The notes: generated by a model from the sequence alone, not told the origin. A stretch of DNA of 64,000 nt from Qipengyuania citrea (GCF_009828015.1 NZ_WTYG01000001.1:372001-436000), one strand, 5' to 3'. Positions 7,980 to 20,311 are shown, numbered from the stretch's first letter. Numbers and translations: made by a program.

Positions 7980-9248
7980 ATGCATCGTCTGCTGCGCAAT
8001 ATCGGCTGGCTCCTGACGGGGCGCGGTCTCAACGCCCTGCTGAGCCTCGTCTACCTCGCGCTCGCCACGCGCACGCTCGGACTCGACAATTTCGGCTATT
8101 TCGCGATCATCCTCGCGCTGGGCCAGACGGTCACCGGCATAGCCAACTTCCAGACCTGGCAATTCGTCGTGCGGTGGGGCGCCGATGGCGACGGGCCGGC
8201 CGATGCGACCGGTTTCGCCATCGCGCTCGACTTGCTGTCGATTGCGCTCGGCCTGGTGCTGGCCGCCGTGCTGGTCGGAACCGCGCCGCTGTGGCTCCCG
8301 CTGCCCGACGAGCTGCTGCCCGTCGCCTTCGGCTATTGCGTCGTTTCGCTGCTCGCCATCAGGACCACGCCGACCGGCCTGCTGCGCCTTCGGTTTGCCT
8401 ATGCCCGCACGACCGCCGCCGAAGCGGTGCAGCCGGTGGTCCGGGCGGCAGGTGCCGCAGCAGCCGCCATTGCCATGCCGACGGTGACCGGCTTCATCCT
8501 CGCCTGGGCGGCGGCGGAAGTAGCGGTCGCCGCCGCGCTGTGGATTGCCGCCGGACGGCTGGAACGCATCAACCTGTCGCGGATCAGCCTGCGCCATATT
8601 CCGCGGGCGCACCCAGGTGCCTGGCGCTTCGTCTGGTCGACCAATCTGTCGGGCAGCCTCAATGTCGGATCCAAGCAGGTGCTGATCCTGCTGATCGGCG
8701 CCATCGGGGGCGAAACCGCCGCGGGCGGCTATCGCGTCGCGAGCCAGCTGGGGCAGGCGCTCGTCAGCCTTGCACAAACCGTGTCCAAGGCGATCTATCC
8801 CGAACTGGTCCACGCCAAGGAAACGGCCCACGCCATGGCCCGGCGAATGGCAAATATCGCGCTGATCGCCGGCGTCCTGGCCGTGCTCGGCACGCTGTTC
8901 CTGGGGCGGCCGGCGCTGGCATTGATCGCGGGCCCCGAATTCCGGGTGTTCTGGACGATGGTGATCCTGGCGATTGCCGGGGCGATAGAGCTGGTCGGGG
9001 CCAGCCTCGAATCCCTACTGGTCAGCGCGGGCCGTGCGGGCACCGCCTTTTTGATCCGCGCGATCCCGACCGTGATCGGGCTCTCGCTGCTCGAAGTGGC
9101 GATGGGCTGGAACGGGCTGAAGGGCGCAGCCTTCACGGTCATGGGCGCATCCGCCCTGTCGGTGCTGGGCTTCTGGGTCGCGATCATCTCGCTGTCGCAG
9201 ATCACGATCACGGTCAAACCCAAACCCGAGGTACCGCCCGAACGCTAG
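7980..9248 (+). CDS. polysaccharide flippase, Wzx/MATE-like membrane protein
   Basis: 422-residue integral membrane protein with about 12 hydrophobic segments along its length, for example LLSLVYLALATRTLG, LALGLVLAAVLVGTAPLWLP and WTMVILAIAGAIELVGASLESLL. The N-terminus NIGWLLTGRGLNALLSLVYL and FGYFAIILALGQ is typical of oligosaccharide flippases (RfbX/Wzx type). These move lipid-linked oligosaccharides across the inner membrane. It lies 13 bases after the NTP-transferase gene and is probably translated from the same mRNA. The substrate cannot be read from sequence. Confidence 0.8.
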   Translation: MHRLLRNIGWLLTGRGLNALLSLVYLALATRTLGLDNFGYFAIILALGQTVTGIANFQTWQFVVRWGADGDGPADATGFAIALDLLSIALGLVLAAVLVGTAPLWLPLPDELLPVAFGYCVVSLLAIRTTPTGLLRLRFAYARTTAAEAVQPVVRAAGAAAAAIAMPTVTGFILAWAAAEVAVAAALWIAAGRLERINLSRISLRHIPRAHPGAWRFVWSTNLSGSLNVGSKQVLILLIGAIGGETAAGGYRVASQLGQALVSLAQTVSKAIYPELVHAKETAHAMARRMANIALIAGVLAVLGTLFLGRPALALIAGPEFRVFWTMVILAIAGAIELVGASLESLLVSAGRAGTAFLIRAIPTVIGLSLLEVAMGWNGLKGAAFTVMGASALSVLGFWVAIISLSQITITVKPKPEVPPER

Positions 9249-9257
9249 CGCGGGCAC

Positions 9258-9272
9258 CGGACCGCAGGTCCG
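9258..9272. terminator. candidate hairpin between convergent genes
   Basis: CGGACC and GGTCCG form a perfect 6-bp stem with a 3-base GCA loop in the 76-base gap between the flippase gene and gcvPB, which converge here. No T-run follows on either strand, so a role as bidirectional terminator is only suggested by position. Confidence 0.3.
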
Positions 9273-9324
9273 ACCCGGCGAGGCGCTGGTGCACCCCGGC
9301 CGGGTCGGCAGACAGCATGCCGGA

Positions 9325-10896
9325 TCAGGTCAGATTGGCGTCGTTCCACGCCAGCACGGGCTTGCGCGCGGCCTGCGTTTCGTCGAGCCGCTGGCGCGGC
9401 GCGTAATAGGGCGCGGCCTTGAGTGTCTCGTCGCCCGCAATCGCCCGCTCGGCCACGCTGCGCAGCGCGAGGATGAACTGGTCGAGCGCCGCCTTGCTTT
9501 CGGTCTCGGTCGGTTCGACCAGCATCGCGCCGTGCACAACCAGCGGGAAATACATCGTCATCGGGTGATAGCCCTCGTCGATCAGCGCCTTGGCCAGATC
9601 GAGCGTCGAGACATCGTCGGCGAAGCCTTTGTCGCTGAACAGCGCTTCATGCATGCACGGCCCGCTGTGGCCGAAGGGTGCATCGAGCACGTCTTCGAGG
9701 CTGCGCAGGATGTAATTGGCATTAAGCACGGCGTCTTCGGACACTTGCTTGAGGCCATCGGCACCGTGGCTGAGGATATAGGCCAGCGCGCGGGTGAACA
9801 TGCCCATCTGACCGTGGAACGCGGTCATCCGGCCGAAGGCCTTGGTGTGGTCGAATTCGGCAGCGTTCTCTTCCTCGACCAGGTGGACCACGCCATCCTT
9901 GGTCCGCGCGGTAAACGGCAGCGGGCCATAGGGGCAGAGCGCTTCGGACAGCACGACCGGGCCCGAACCCGGGCCGCCGCCGCCATGCGGGGTGGAGAAG
10001 GTCTTGTGCAGGTTGATATGCATCGCGTCGACGCCGAGGTCGCCGGGGCGCACCTTGCCGACGATGGCGTTGAAATTCGCGCCGTCGCAATAGACGAAGC
10101 CGCCGGCCTCGTGGACCGCGTCGGAAATCGCCTTCATGTCGCGTTCGAACAGGCCGCAGGTGTTGGGATTGGTGATCATCACCCCCGCGACATCGGGGCC
10201 GAGACGTGCTTTCAGCGCTTCGAGATCGACCCTCCCGTCGGAATTGGCCGGAATGTCTTCGACCCGGTAGCCGGCGAAGGCCGCGGTGGCTGGGTTGGTG
10301 CCATGCGCGCTTTCGGGGACGAGGATGACCTCGCGCGCATCGCCGCGCGCTTCGAGCGCGGCGCGGATGCACAGGATGCCGCATAACTCGCCATGCGCCC
10401 CGGCCTTGGGGCTCATGGCAACGCCCTGCATGCCGGTAAGCTCGATCAGCCAGTGCGCCAGTTCGTTTATCACTTCCAGCGCGCCGCGCACCGTATCGAC
10501 CGGCTGCAGCGGATGGACATCGGCGAAGCCGGGCATGCGCGCGACCTTTTCGTTGAGCCGCGGATTATGCTTCATCGTGCACGAACCGAGCGGGAACAGC
10601 CCGAGATCGATCGCGTAGTTCTGCCGGCTCAGGCGCGTGTAGTGGCGCACGGTCTCAGGCTCGGACAGGCCGGGCAAGCCGATCGGATCCTTGCGGTCGA
10701 ACCCGCCGAGGCGATTGGCGCCCGCTTGCGGTTCGGGCAGGTCCACCCCGGTGGTTTCGGCATGGCCGATCTCGAACAGCAGCGGTTCCTCGAGCATCAG
10801 CGCGCGGTTGCCGGTGGCGGTATCGGGGCCGCTCATCGCGTTGTGTCCTTCGACGGGGGTGCCGGGCTTCCAGCCCGAAGCGTTGGGAGCGTTCAT
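9325..10896 (-). CDS. gcvPB: glycine dehydrogenase (decarboxylating) subunit 2, P-protein C-terminal chain
   Basis: 523-residue PLP-bearing half of split glycine decarboxylase. With GcvPA it decarboxylates glycine and loads the aminomethyl group onto lipoyl-GcvH. Features seen are [67 protein letters not shown], and the PLP-lysine motif [16 protein letters not shown] with Lys about residue 298. The long N-terminal leader (about 30 residues) precedes the conserved [12 protein letters not shown]. The start overlaps the gcvPA stop by four bases. It is the last gene of the glycine-riboswitch operon. Confidence 0.96.
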   Translation of the reverse strand: MNAPNASGWKPGTPVEGHNAMSGPDTATGNRALMLEEPLLFEIGHAETTGVDLPEPQAGANRLGGFDRKDPIGLPGLSEPETVRHYTRLSRQNYAIDLGLFPLGSCTMKHNPRLNEKVARMPGFADVHPLQPVDTVRGALEVINELAHWLIELTGMQGVAMSPKAGAHGELCGILCIRAALEARGDAREVILVPESAHGTNPATAAFAGYRVEDIPANSDGRVDLEALKARLGPDVAGVMITNPNTCGLFERDMKAISDAVHEAGGFVYCDGANFNAIVGKVRPGDLGVDAMHINLHKTFSTPHGGGGPGSGPVVLSEALCPYGPLPFTARTKDGVVHLVEEENAAEFDHTKAFGRMTAFHGQMGMFTRALAYILSHGADGLKQVSEDAVLNANYILRSLEDVLDAPFGHSGPCMHEALFSDKGFADDVSTLDLAKALIDEGYHPMTMYFPLVVHGAMLVEPTETESKAALDQFILALRSVAERAIAGDETLKAAPYYAPRQRLDETQAARKPVLAWNDANLT

Positions 10897-12260
10897 GCCA
10901 GCACCTCCTCGAGTGCGGAGGCGAGCGTTTCCACGTCCTCCTCGGTAGTGGTTTCGGTAACCGCGACGAGCAGCCCGTTGGACAGCGCATCATGGCCGGG
11001 GAACAGCCGTGCGAGCGATACGCCCGCGAGGATATCCTGCTGCGTCAGTTCACGCACGATACTGCGCGCATCGCCATCGAGCAGCAGCGTGAATTCATTG
11101 AAGAACGCGTCGTTGAGCAGCTTCACGCCCGGCACCTTGGCCAAGCGGTCGGCGGCAAAGCAGGCGAGCCGGTGGTTCTCCATCGCCAGCCGGCGCAGCC
11201 CTTTCTCGCCGAGCAGCGTCATATGGACATTGAACGCCAGCGCGCAGAGACCCGAATTGGTGCAGATGTTCGAGGTCGCCTTTTCGCGGCGGATATGCTG
11301 TTCGCGCGTCGACAGCGTCAGCACGAAGCCGCGCTTGCCCCCGGCATCGACCGTCTCGCCGCACAGGCGGCCCGGCATCATGCGTACGTGCTTTTCATCG
11401 CGTACGGCGAACAGGCCGAGATAGGGACCGCCAAATTGCAGGCCGACGCCGATCGACTGGCCTTCGCCGACGACGATGTCCGCCCCCAGCTCTCCCGGCG
11501 ATGCGATCGCGCCCAGCGCTACGGGTTCGGTATTGACCGCGATCAGCAGCGCGCCCTTGTCATGCGCGGCCTCGGCGATTTTCGCGAGGTCGGGCAGGCG
11601 GCCGAGGATATCGGGATATTGCACCACGACGCAGCTGGTGTCCCCGTCGATCCGCGCAATCAGCCCGTCATCGTCAGGCCTGGCGGTCAGGCTGGGCGGC
11701 GCACCGGCGATCTCGTCGTCGGTGAACTTGGCCATCGTCCGCACCACTTCGGCATAATGCGGGTGCAGCGCGCCCGAGAGCACGACCTTGCGCTTCTTCC
11801 CACGGGCGACCCGGCCCGCCATGGCCACCGCTTCCCAGCACGCGGTCGAGCCGTCGTACATCGACGCATTGGCGACCGCGCAGCCATAGAGCCGCGCGAC
11901 CTGCGTCTGGAATTCGAACAGCATCTGGAGCGTGCCCTGCGCGATTTCGGGCTGGTAGGGCGTATAGGCGGTCAGGAACTCGCCGCGCTGGATGATGTGA
12001 TCGACGCTGGCCGGGATATGGTGCTTGTATGCCCCTGCCCCAAGAAAGAACGCCGCGTCGGATGCGGCAAGGTTCTTCTTGCTCAGCCGCCGCATATGCT
12101 TTTCGACCGCCATTTCGCTGGCGTGCATCGGCAGGCCTTCAATCGGGCCGGAAAGCCGCGCTGCCTCGGGTACATCGGCGAACAGCGCATCGATATCGGG
12201 CGCGCCGATCGTATCAAGCATGTCCGAACGGTCGGTATCGGTCAGGGGTAGGTAACGCAT
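10893..12260 (-). CDS. gcvPA: glycine dehydrogenase (decarboxylating) subunit 1, P-protein N-terminal chain
   Basis: 455-residue N-terminal-type chain of glycine decarboxylase, forming the heterotetramer with GcvPB. Features: [15 protein letters not shown] start, [47 protein letters not shown], and [21 protein letters not shown]. As expected, the PLP lysine is in the partner subunit. It starts 36 bases after gcvH and overlaps gcvPB by four bases, giving a fixed subunit ratio through coupling. Confidence 0.96.
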   Translation of the reverse strand: MRYLPLTDTDRSDMLDTIGAPDIDALFADVPEAARLSGPIEGLPMHASEMAVEKHMRRLSKKNLAASDAAFFLGAGAYKHHIPASVDHIIQRGEFLTAYTPYQPEIAQGTLQMLFEFQTQVARLYGCAVANASMYDGSTACWEAVAMAGRVARGKKRKVVLSGALHPHYAEVVRTMAKFTDDEIAGAPPSLTARPDDDGLIARIDGDTSCVVVQYPDILGRLPDLAKIAEAAHDKGALLIAVNTEPVALGAIASPGELGADIVVGEGQSIGVGLQFGGPYLGLFAVRDEKHVRMMPGRLCGETVDAGGKRGFVLTLSTREQHIRREKATSNICTNSGLCALAFNVHMTLLGEKGLRRLAMENHRLACFAADRLAKVPGVKLLNDAFFNEFTLLLDGDARSIVRELTQQDILAGVSLARLFPGHDALSNGLLVAVTETTTEEDVETLASALEEVLA

Positions 12261-12295
12261 CTTGGTTCCTTCAAGCCCCGCAGGGCGTCAGAAAA

Positions 12296-12667
12296 TCAAA
12301 GCCCGTCGCAGAAGCTCTTGTAAGCGGCCTGGTCCATCAGACCGTCGAACTGCGACTTGTCGCCGATGGTCATCTTGAAGAACCAGCCGTCTTCTTCGGG
12401 CGAGGTGTTCACCAGCGCCGGGTCGTCTTCCAGCGCCTCGTTGGTTTCCATGATCTCGCCGCTGATCGGCGCGTAGACGTCGCTCGCCGCCTTCACGCTT
12501 TCGACCACGGCAGCGTCCTTGCCCTTGTCGATCACGCTGCCGACATCGGGCAGCTCGACGAAGACGATGTCGCCCAGCTGGCCTTGTGCGAAATCGGTGA
12601 TCCCGACGGTGGCGGTGTCGCCCTCGACGTCGATCCATTCATGTTCATCGGTAAAATAGCGGGCCAT
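12296..12667 (-). CDS. gcvH: glycine cleavage system H protein
   Basis: 123-residue lipoyl carrier that shuttles the aminomethyl intermediate between P-, T- and L-proteins. It has the typical start [31 protein letters not shown], and the lipoylation motif VESVKAASD with Lys at about residue 59, followed by [12 protein letters not shown] start at [11 protein letters not shown]; an in-frame ATG three codons upstream (12676) overlaps the gcvT stop and gives an atypical N-terminus. It is separated from gcvT by only five bases. Confidence 0.96.
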   Translation of the reverse strand: MARYFTDEHEWIDVEGDTATVGITDFAQGQLGDIVFVELPDVGSVIDKGKDAAVVESVKAASDVYAPISGEIMETNEALEDDPALVNTSPEEDGWFFKMTIGDKSQFDGLMDQAAYKSFCDGL

Positions 12668-12672
12668 TTCTA

Positions 12673-13848
12673 TCATTTCCCTCTGTGGTAGCGATGGGGG
12701 ACGAAGGGGAGCGAGGCGACCGTCGCGGGCAGCCTTTTCTTCCGCACCTCGACCTCGAGTTCGGTGCCTTCGGCGGCAAGCGCTGTGTCGACATAGCCCA
12801 TGGCGATGGGCCGTTCGAGCGTGGGCGAGAAGCCGCCGCTGGTGATGCGGCCGACCTGCGTATCACCCGAATAGACCAGCGCGCCTTCGCGGGCGGGCAT
12901 CCGGCCGTCGATGGCGAGGCCGACGCGTTTCTGCGCGGGTCCCTCGGCGAACGCCTGCATTACCGGCGCATGGCCCATCCAGCCGCCTTCCTCGCGCCGC
13001 CGCTTGGTCAGCGCAAAGCCGAGATCGGCAGACACCGGATCGGTTTCGGTGGTGATGTCGTGGCCGTAGAGCGGCAGGCCCGCTTCGAGCCGCAGGCTGT
13101 CGCGTGCCCCCAAGCCGACGGGACGCACTTCGATTTCGGCGCACAGGCGGTCGGCAAAGCTTTCCGCGAATTCGGCCGGCAGCGAGATTTCGAACCCGTC
13201 TTCGCCGGTATAGCCGGCGCGGGTGATGCGCAGCGGCCATTCGCCGAAGTCATGGACCACGCTTTCCATGAAGACCATGTCGTCGATGACGTTGCGCATC
13301 ACGCGGTTGAGCGCGGTCGCCGCGCTGGGGCCCTGCAGCGCGATCAGCGCGTGTTCGTCCATATGCGTAAGCGTGACATCATCGTCGAGATGCTCGCGCA
13401 GATGGGCGATATCGTCCCATTTCATCGCACCGTTGACGACGAGGTAATAGGCCGGTTCGCCCCAGCGTCCCTCGGTGCCGGCTTCCTCGTCGCCCTCGAT
13501 CCACGGCGTGGCATTGGTGACCATCAGATCGTCGAGGATACCGCCGTCATCGTCGAGCAGCAGCGAATAGCGCACCTTGCCCGGCTTGAGCGAAGCGATC
13601 GCCCCGGGGAGCAGTTTCTCAAGCTCGGCCGCAGCCTTGTCGCCGGTGACCATGAGCTGGCCCATATGGCTGACATCGAACAGGCCCGCCTGGTTGCGGG
13701 TCCAGTTGTGTTCGGTGACGATGCCTTCGTACTGGATCGGCATGTGGTACCCCGCAAAGGGCACCATCCGCGCGCCCTTGCGGCGATGCCACGCATCGAG
13801 CGGCAGCGTTTCGGTTTCGGCAATCGTGTCTTCGGTGTCGTCGCTCAA
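12673..13848 (-). CDS. gcvT: glycine cleavage system aminomethyltransferase (T protein)
   Basis: 391-residue T-protein, transferring the methylene group from GcvH-bound aminomethyl to tetrahydrofolate and releasing ammonia. Features: [41 protein letters not shown], the folate-site region [33 protein letters not shown] and a C-terminal barrel with [23 protein letters not shown] chose a TTG at 13848 ([11 protein letters not shown]) with AAGGA upstream; longer in-frame options run back into the riboswitch leader. It is the first gene of the operon, directly under riboswitch control. Confidence 0.93.
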   Translation of the reverse strand: MSDDTEDTIAETETLPLDAWHRRKGARMVPFAGYHMPIQYEGIVTEHNWTRNQAGLFDVSHMGQLMVTGDKAAAELEKLLPGAIASLKPGKVRYSLLLDDDGGILDDLMVTNATPWIEGDEEAGTEGRWGEPAYYLVVNGAMKWDDIAHLREHLDDDVTLTHMDEHALIALQGPSAATALNRVMRNVIDDMVFMESVVHDFGEWPLRITRAGYTGEDGFEISLPAEFAESFADRLCAEIEVRPVGLGARDSLRLEAGLPLYGHDITTETDPVSADLGFALTKRRREEGGWMGHAPVMQAFAEGPAQKRVGLAIDGRMPAREGALVYSGDTQVGRITSGGFSPTLERPIAMGYVDTALAAEGTELEVEVRKKRLPATVASLPFVPHRYHRGK

Positions 13849-13898
13849 GTCCCGTCCTTCGCAAGCATGGGGGCGCCCCTTCGCGGTGCGCCGAAAAC

Positions 13899-14092
13899 CC
13901 ATGCCCCCTCTGTCGGGAAACCTGAGAGACTGGCGCACGGATGGGTGCGCTTACCCCTTCGGTGGCCACGCGCAGGCGCGCGACGCTTTCCAGAGTGCCG
14001 ATGGAGCGCACGGTCCGTTTAGCCTGAGAGTTTCCGGGGCGGTTGCTCCTTCGGCGCCGGGTGGACGCCGCCACCCGAACTCTCCCGTGCGC
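13899..14092 (-). promoter_or_regulatory. tandem glycine riboswitch upstream of gcvT
   Basis: On the minus strand the leader shows two glycine aptamers. Aptamer 1 starts with GGGAGAGTTC at about 14087 and contains GCCGAAGGAGCAA, then GGAAACTCTCAGGC at about 14030. Aptamer 2 has CTCTGGAAAGC, CACCGAAGGGGTAAG (about 13960) and CCAGTCTCTCAGGTT (about 13920), closing with CAGAGGGGGCA. This is the classic gcv leader layout, in which glycine binding turns on expression. It fills most of the 305-base gap between metH and gcvT. The short distance from aptamer 2 to the TTG start suggests that ligand binding controls access to the ribosome site, but the expression platform was not resolved. Confidence 0.92.
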
Positions 14093-14153
14093 GCCTGCCG
14101 CAGAATCGCTTCCGCAGCCGACGTGAGTGCCCTGCGCGATAAGGGCCGCCCGG

Positions 14154-16757
<2,604 letters not shown>

Positions 16758-16761
16758 GAAT

Positions 16762-17289
16762 TCAATTCCGGTCGAGGTCGCGCGCCAGCACGACATCGTC
16801 ATAAAGGGTTCCGCCGACATCGAAGCGGCGGGTGGCGATCTGCCGGAAACCCTGTTTGGTATAGAAGGCGATGGCGCGGTGGTTGTCGTCTTTCACGCCC
16901 AGCAGCAGCCGGCGATGGCTCTGCGCCCGGCACAATACGGCATCGAACAGCGCGGCGGCGATACCGCTGCCGTGGAAGCGTGACAGCAGGTAGATCTTCT
17001 TGAGCTCGATATCGCCGTCCTGCGCGGCATCGAGTTCGGGCCGGGTGAGCAGCGCGTAGCCGATCGGCGCCCGGTCGATTTCGGCCAGCCAGGCACGGGC
17101 ACCTTTAGCCAGCAGACCGGCGAGATGATCGGGTGCATGCTTGGCCGCACAATGCGCGACGAGCGCCTCGCCGCTGATCATCCCGGCGAAGGTCTCGAGG
17201 AAAGTGGCATCCGACACCAGCGCGAGCGCGCGCACGTCCGCTGCCCCCGCCTCGCGGATTACCGCCCCATGGAGGCCCCCGCCGCTCAT
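16762..17289 (-). CDS. GNAT-family N-acetyltransferase
   Basis: 175-residue acetyltransferase of the GNAT fold. Seen are [21 protein letters not shown] at the N-terminus, [26 protein letters not shown] (motif A, the acetyl-CoA pyrophosphate loop, in a less canonical form), [22 protein letters not shown] (motif B) and a terminal VLARDLDRN. The acceptor is unknown. It is wedged between the two halves of methionine synthase: its start overlaps the metH N-chain stop by four bases (17286-17289), and its stop is four bases before the metH C-chain start. It is therefore almost certainly made with the methionine-cycle enzymes. Confidence 0.88.
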   Translation of the reverse strand: MSGGGLHGAVIREAGAADVRALALVSDATFLETFAGMISGEALVAHCAAKHAPDHLAGLLAKGARAWLAEIDRAPIGYALLTRPELDAAQDGDIELKKIYLLSRFHGSGIAAALFDAVLCRAQSHRRLLLGVKDDNHRAIAFYTKQGFRQIATRRFDVGGTLYDDVVLARDLDRN

Positions 17290-18326
17290 GCCGCGATCGT
17301 GAACGGTTCGAGCCCCGCCAGATGCATGTCCGGGTCAGGCTTGGGCAGCACGCGCGGCGCGCAGTTTTCGACCGCCTTGGCCATCGCGGCGATATGCGCG
17401 GGCGTCGAGCCGCAGCAGCCGCCCAGCGCGTTGATCCGGCCATTCTGCGCCCAGACCTGCGTCAGCGACGCAGTCGTTTCCGGCTGTTCGTCATACTCGC
17501 CGAGATCGTTGGGCAGGCCGGCATTGGGATAGGCCATCAGCCAGGTATCGGCGATATCGGACAGCAATTGCACATGCGGACGCAGCTGTTCGGCACCGAA
17601 GCTGCAGTTGAGGCCGATCGTCAGCGGCTTGGCATGGCGCACGGTGTACCAGAACGCTTCCACCGTATGGCCCGACAGATTGCGGCCCGACAGGTCGGTC
17701 AGCGTCAGCGAGATCATCAGCGGTATGTCGCGGTCAAGTTCGCGCGCCAGCTGCTTCACCGCCATGATAGCAGCCTTGCAGTTGAGCGTGTCGAATACCG
17801 TCTCGACCAGGATGAAATCGGCCCCGCCAGCGACAAGCGCGCGGCATTGTTCGACATAGACGGCGACGATTTCGTCGAATGTCACTTCGCGAAACCCGGG
17901 GTCTTCGACATCGGGCGAAAGCGACAGCGTCTTGTTGGTCGGCCCGACAGCGCCCGCCACGAACCGCGCAATGCCGTCGTTCCGCGCATCGACCGCTTCA
18001 CGGATGATTCGCGCCGCGGCGACATTGATCTCATGAACCAGGTGTTCGGCACCATAATCGGCCTGACTGATGCGATTGGCGTTGAAGGTGTTGGTGGCGA
18101 GGATATGCGCGCCCGCATCGATGTAGCTGTCACAGATCCGGCGGATAACCTGCGGCTGCGTCAGATTGACGAGGTCGTTATTGCCCTTCTGCTCCTGCGC
18201 GAGATCGGTGCCCGCGGCATAGTCTTCGGGCGTTAGCCCGGCCTGCTGGATCGCGGTACCGTAGGGACCGTCCTTGATCAGGATCCGCTGGGCTGCGGCG
18301 GCTTCGAATTCTTCGCGCTTGGTCAT
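17286..18326 (-). CDS. metH: methionine synthase N-terminal chain, homocysteine S-methyltransferase domain
   Basis: 346-residue zinc-dependent homocysteine-binding module (MetH module I) as a separate polypeptide. Features: ILIKDGPYGTAIQQAGL, LVNLTQPQVIRRICDSYIDAGAHILATNTFNAN, AGAVGPTNKTLSLSPDV, ADFILVETVFDTLNCKAAI, the first zinc Cys in GLNCSFG and the Cys pair in ALGGCCGSTPAHI. It would bring homocysteine thiolate to methylcobalamin carried by the C-chain encoded at 14154. The ATG at 18326 overlaps the metF stop by four bases; upstream in-frame codons lie inside metF and were rejected. Confidence 0.94.
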   Translation of the reverse strand: MTKREEFEAAAAQRILIKDGPYGTAIQQAGLTPEDYAAGTDLAQEQKGNNDLVNLTQPQVIRRICDSYIDAGAHILATNTFNANRISQADYGAEHLVHEINVAAARIIREAVDARNDGIARFVAGAVGPTNKTLSLSPDVEDPGFREVTFDEIVAVYVEQCRALVAGGADFILVETVFDTLNCKAAIMAVKQLARELDRDIPLMISLTLTDLSGRNLSGHTVEAFWYTVRHAKPLTIGLNCSFGAEQLRPHVQLLSDIADTWLMAYPNAGLPNDLGEYDEQPETTASLTQVWAQNGRINALGGCCGSTPAHIAAMAKAVENCAPRVLPKPDPDMHLAGLEPFTIAA

Positions 18327-19249
18327 CGGCCTGCCTTCGCGCGCAGCCCGAGCATATGGCAGATTGCATAGCTCAGTTCGGCGCGGTTGAGAGTGTAGAA
18401 ATGGAATTGCCGTACCCCGCCCGCATATAGCCGGCGACACAGTTCGGCCGCGATGGTCGCGCTGACGAGCTGACGCGCGGCGGGGCGATCGTCGAGCCCG
18501 TCGAACAGACCTTCCATCCACGGCGGGATGGCTGTGCCGCACAGCCCCGACATCCGGCGCACCGCCGCGAAGCTGAGCACGGGCATGATCCCGGGCACGA
18601 TCTCGCCGTCAATTCCCGCCGCTGCGGCCCGGTCGCGAAAGTCGAAGAAACATTGCGGATCGAAGAAGAACTGCGTGATCGCCCGGGTCGCCCCGGCGTC
18701 GAACTTGGCCTTGAGATTGTCCAGATCGGCCTGGCGATCGGGCGAATCGGGATGGACCTCGGGATAGGCGGCGACCGATATCTCGAAATCGGCGACCCTC
18801 TTCAGTCCCGCGATCAGCTCGACTGCGTTGGCATAGCCGCCCGGATGCGGCGCATATTGCGATTGCCCGTCGGGCGCGTCGCCGCGCAGGGCCACGATAT
18901 GGCGGATGCCCTCATCCCAGTAATGGCGCGCCACCTCGTCGACCTCTTCGCGGGTCGCCTCGACGCAGGTCAGGTGCGCGGCAGCAGGAATGCGCGCTTC
19001 GTTCTGGATGCGGACGACCTGCTGGTGCGTCCGCTCGCGGGTCGACCCGCCCGCGCCATATGTGACGCTGGCAAAACGCGGCCCGAGCGGGGCCAGCGTC
19101 TCGACGCTTTGCCACAGCGTCTCGTTCATGGCCGCATTCTTCGGCGGGAAGAATTCGAAGCTGACGTCGATGTCGCCCGGCAGCCCTGAAAACAGCGGCG
19201 CTTCGAGTGCGCGCTGCGCTTCGCGCATCTGATCCATCGTCGGGCTCAT
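18323..19249 (-). CDS. metF: methylenetetrahydrofolate reductase
   Basis: 308-residue FAD enzyme that reduces 5,10-methylene-THF to 5-methyl-THF, the methyl donor for methionine synthase. Features: VSFEFFPPKNAAMNETLW, the typical SVTYGAGGSTRERT, HLTCVEATREEVDEVARHY, IVALRGDAPDG, FEISVAAYPEVHPDSPDRQADLDNLKAKFDAGATRAITQFFFDPQCFF (in parts) and IVPGIMPVLSFAAVRRM. It overlaps the regulator gene upstream by four bases and the metH N-chain downstream by four, so the three are translationally coupled. Confidence 0.96.
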   Translation of the reverse strand: MSPTMDQMREAQRALEAPLFSGLPGDIDVSFEFFPPKNAAMNETLWQSVETLAPLGPRFASVTYGAGGSTRERTHQQVVRIQNEARIPAAAHLTCVEATREEVDEVARHYWDEGIRHIVALRGDAPDGQSQYAPHPGGYANAVELIAGLKRVADFEISVAAYPEVHPDSPDRQADLDNLKAKFDAGATRAITQFFFDPQCFFDFRDRAAAAGIDGEIVPGIMPVLSFAAVRRMSGLCGTAIPPWMEGLFDGLDDRPAARQLVSATIAAELCRRLYAGGVRQFHFYTLNRAELSYAICHMLGLRAKAGR

Positions 19250-20217
19250 GACGCCGCCTTCCGGTCATCGACGCGCCGCGGCGCGATCCAGATCTTCACC
19301 ACCAGTTCTCCATCTTCGAGTGCCGTCGGCGCGGCCGGGTCGAACCCCGCATCGCTGAGCAGGCCCATCATCTGTGCATCGTCGAAGCCCAGCCGGGCAT
19401 GCGCATGGCGATTGCGCAGTTCCTCGCGCTGATGCGCCGCGAAATCGACGATTGCGATCCGCCCGCCCGGACGCAGCACGCGGGCGGCCTCCGCCAGCGC
19501 GGCACCGGGCATCTGCGCGAAATGCAGCACCTGGTGAAACAGCACGCTGTCGAAGCTCGCCGCGGCAAACGGCAGCGCCCCGAAGTCGCCCTGCACCAGT
19601 TCCACTCGCTCGGTCGGGAGGTGCTGCAGCTTGGCGCGTGCGACCCGCAGCATCGCCAGGCTCTTGTCGAGTGCAACGATCCGCTCTGCCCGCTCGGCAA
19701 ACAGTTCGGCCATGCGCCCCGTGCCCGTGCCGATATCGAGCAGGCGCCCGAGCGGTTCGGGCCCCAGCGCACGCGCCAGTTCGGCCTCCACGGCCTCGTC
19801 TGAGGAATGCAGCCGGCGCAATTCGTCCCAATCGTCCGCATGCGCCGAGAAATAGGCCTGTGCCTCGCTTTCCCGGTGCTGGCGGATAGAGGCCAGCTTG
19901 CGCCGGTCCTGATCGCACTGTTCCGCGAACGCGGCGTCGGCAGCCTCCGCATCGACCAGCAGATCGCCGATAGCCGCGCAAAGCGGCGGCGCCTCGCTCG
20001 AATCGGCGCAAGCGCGCAGGAATACCCAGCTGCCTTCGCGCCGTCGTTCGGCCAGACCCGCGTCGCACAGGATGCCGATGTGCCGCGACACGCGCGGTTG
20101 GCTCTGCCCCAGCACCTGCGCGACTTCACCCACCGCCAGCTCCATCGAGCCGAGCAGGCGCATGATCCTGAGCCGGGTCGGATCGGCAAGGGCGCGGAAG
20201 AGATGTTCGGTTCGCAT
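19246..20217 (-). CDS. ArsR-family regulator fused to a SAM-dependent methyltransferase domain (SahR-like)
   Basis: 323-residue two-domain protein. Residues ~1-100 are an ArsR winged helix (FRALADPTRLRIMRLLG, VGEVAQVLGQSQPRVSRHIGIL, GSWVFLRA). Residues ~140-315 are a class I methyltransferase fold with motif I LLDIGTGTGRMAELFA, IVALDKSLAMLRVARAKL, VQGDFGALPFAAASFDSVLF and VLRPGGRIAIVDF. As the first gene before metF and metH, it is probably a methionine-cycle repressor whose methyltransferase domain senses SAM or SAH. SahR, a SAH-responsive ArsR-family regulator of such genes in Proteobacteria, is the closest known precedent. No metal-binding Cys cluster of the arsenic type is seen. A palindromic operator lies 10 bases upstream of the start. 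Confidence 0.88.
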   Translation of the reverse strand: MRTEHLFRALADPTRLRIMRLLGSMELAVGEVAQVLGQSQPRVSRHIGILCDAGLAERRREGSWVFLRACADSSEAPPLCAAIGDLLVDAEAADAAFAEQCDQDRRKLASIRQHRESEAQAYFSAHADDWDELRRLHSSDEAVEAELARALGPEPLGRLLDIGTGTGRMAELFAERAERIVALDKSLAMLRVARAKLQHLPTERVELVQGDFGALPFAAASFDSVLFHQVLHFAQMPGAALAEAARVLRPGGRIAIVDFAAHQREELRNRHAHARLGFDDAQMMGLLSDAGFDPAAPTALEDGELVVKIWIAPRRVDDRKAAS

Positions 20218-20226
20218 TGTGAAGGG

Positions 20227-20248
20227 GATATAAAGATATTTTTATATC
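20227..20248. promoter_or_regulatory. palindromic operator, likely bound by the ArsR-methyltransferase regulator
   Basis: Perfect 8-bp inverted repeat GATATAAA and TTTATATC separated by six bases, centred 20 bases upstream of the regulator ATG. It is strikingly AT-rich in a GC-rich genome and sits in the 94-base divergent region shared with the GH3-like gene. Position and symmetry suit an autoregulatory ArsR site controlling the whole metF/metH operon, and possibly the divergent gene. The binding protein is inferred. Confidence 0.75.
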
Positions 20249-20311
20249 TGTAAATCCGCCTTGCGGTGCAGTTCGGCAACAGCGCCGGACCAATCGGCGC
20301 ATCCACACCGG

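Noticed and set aside
16758..16820. Longer in-frame start for the metH C-chain inside the GNAT gene
   Set aside because: The residues added are the antisense-like tail of the GNAT region and the conserved family N-terminus begins at 16757.
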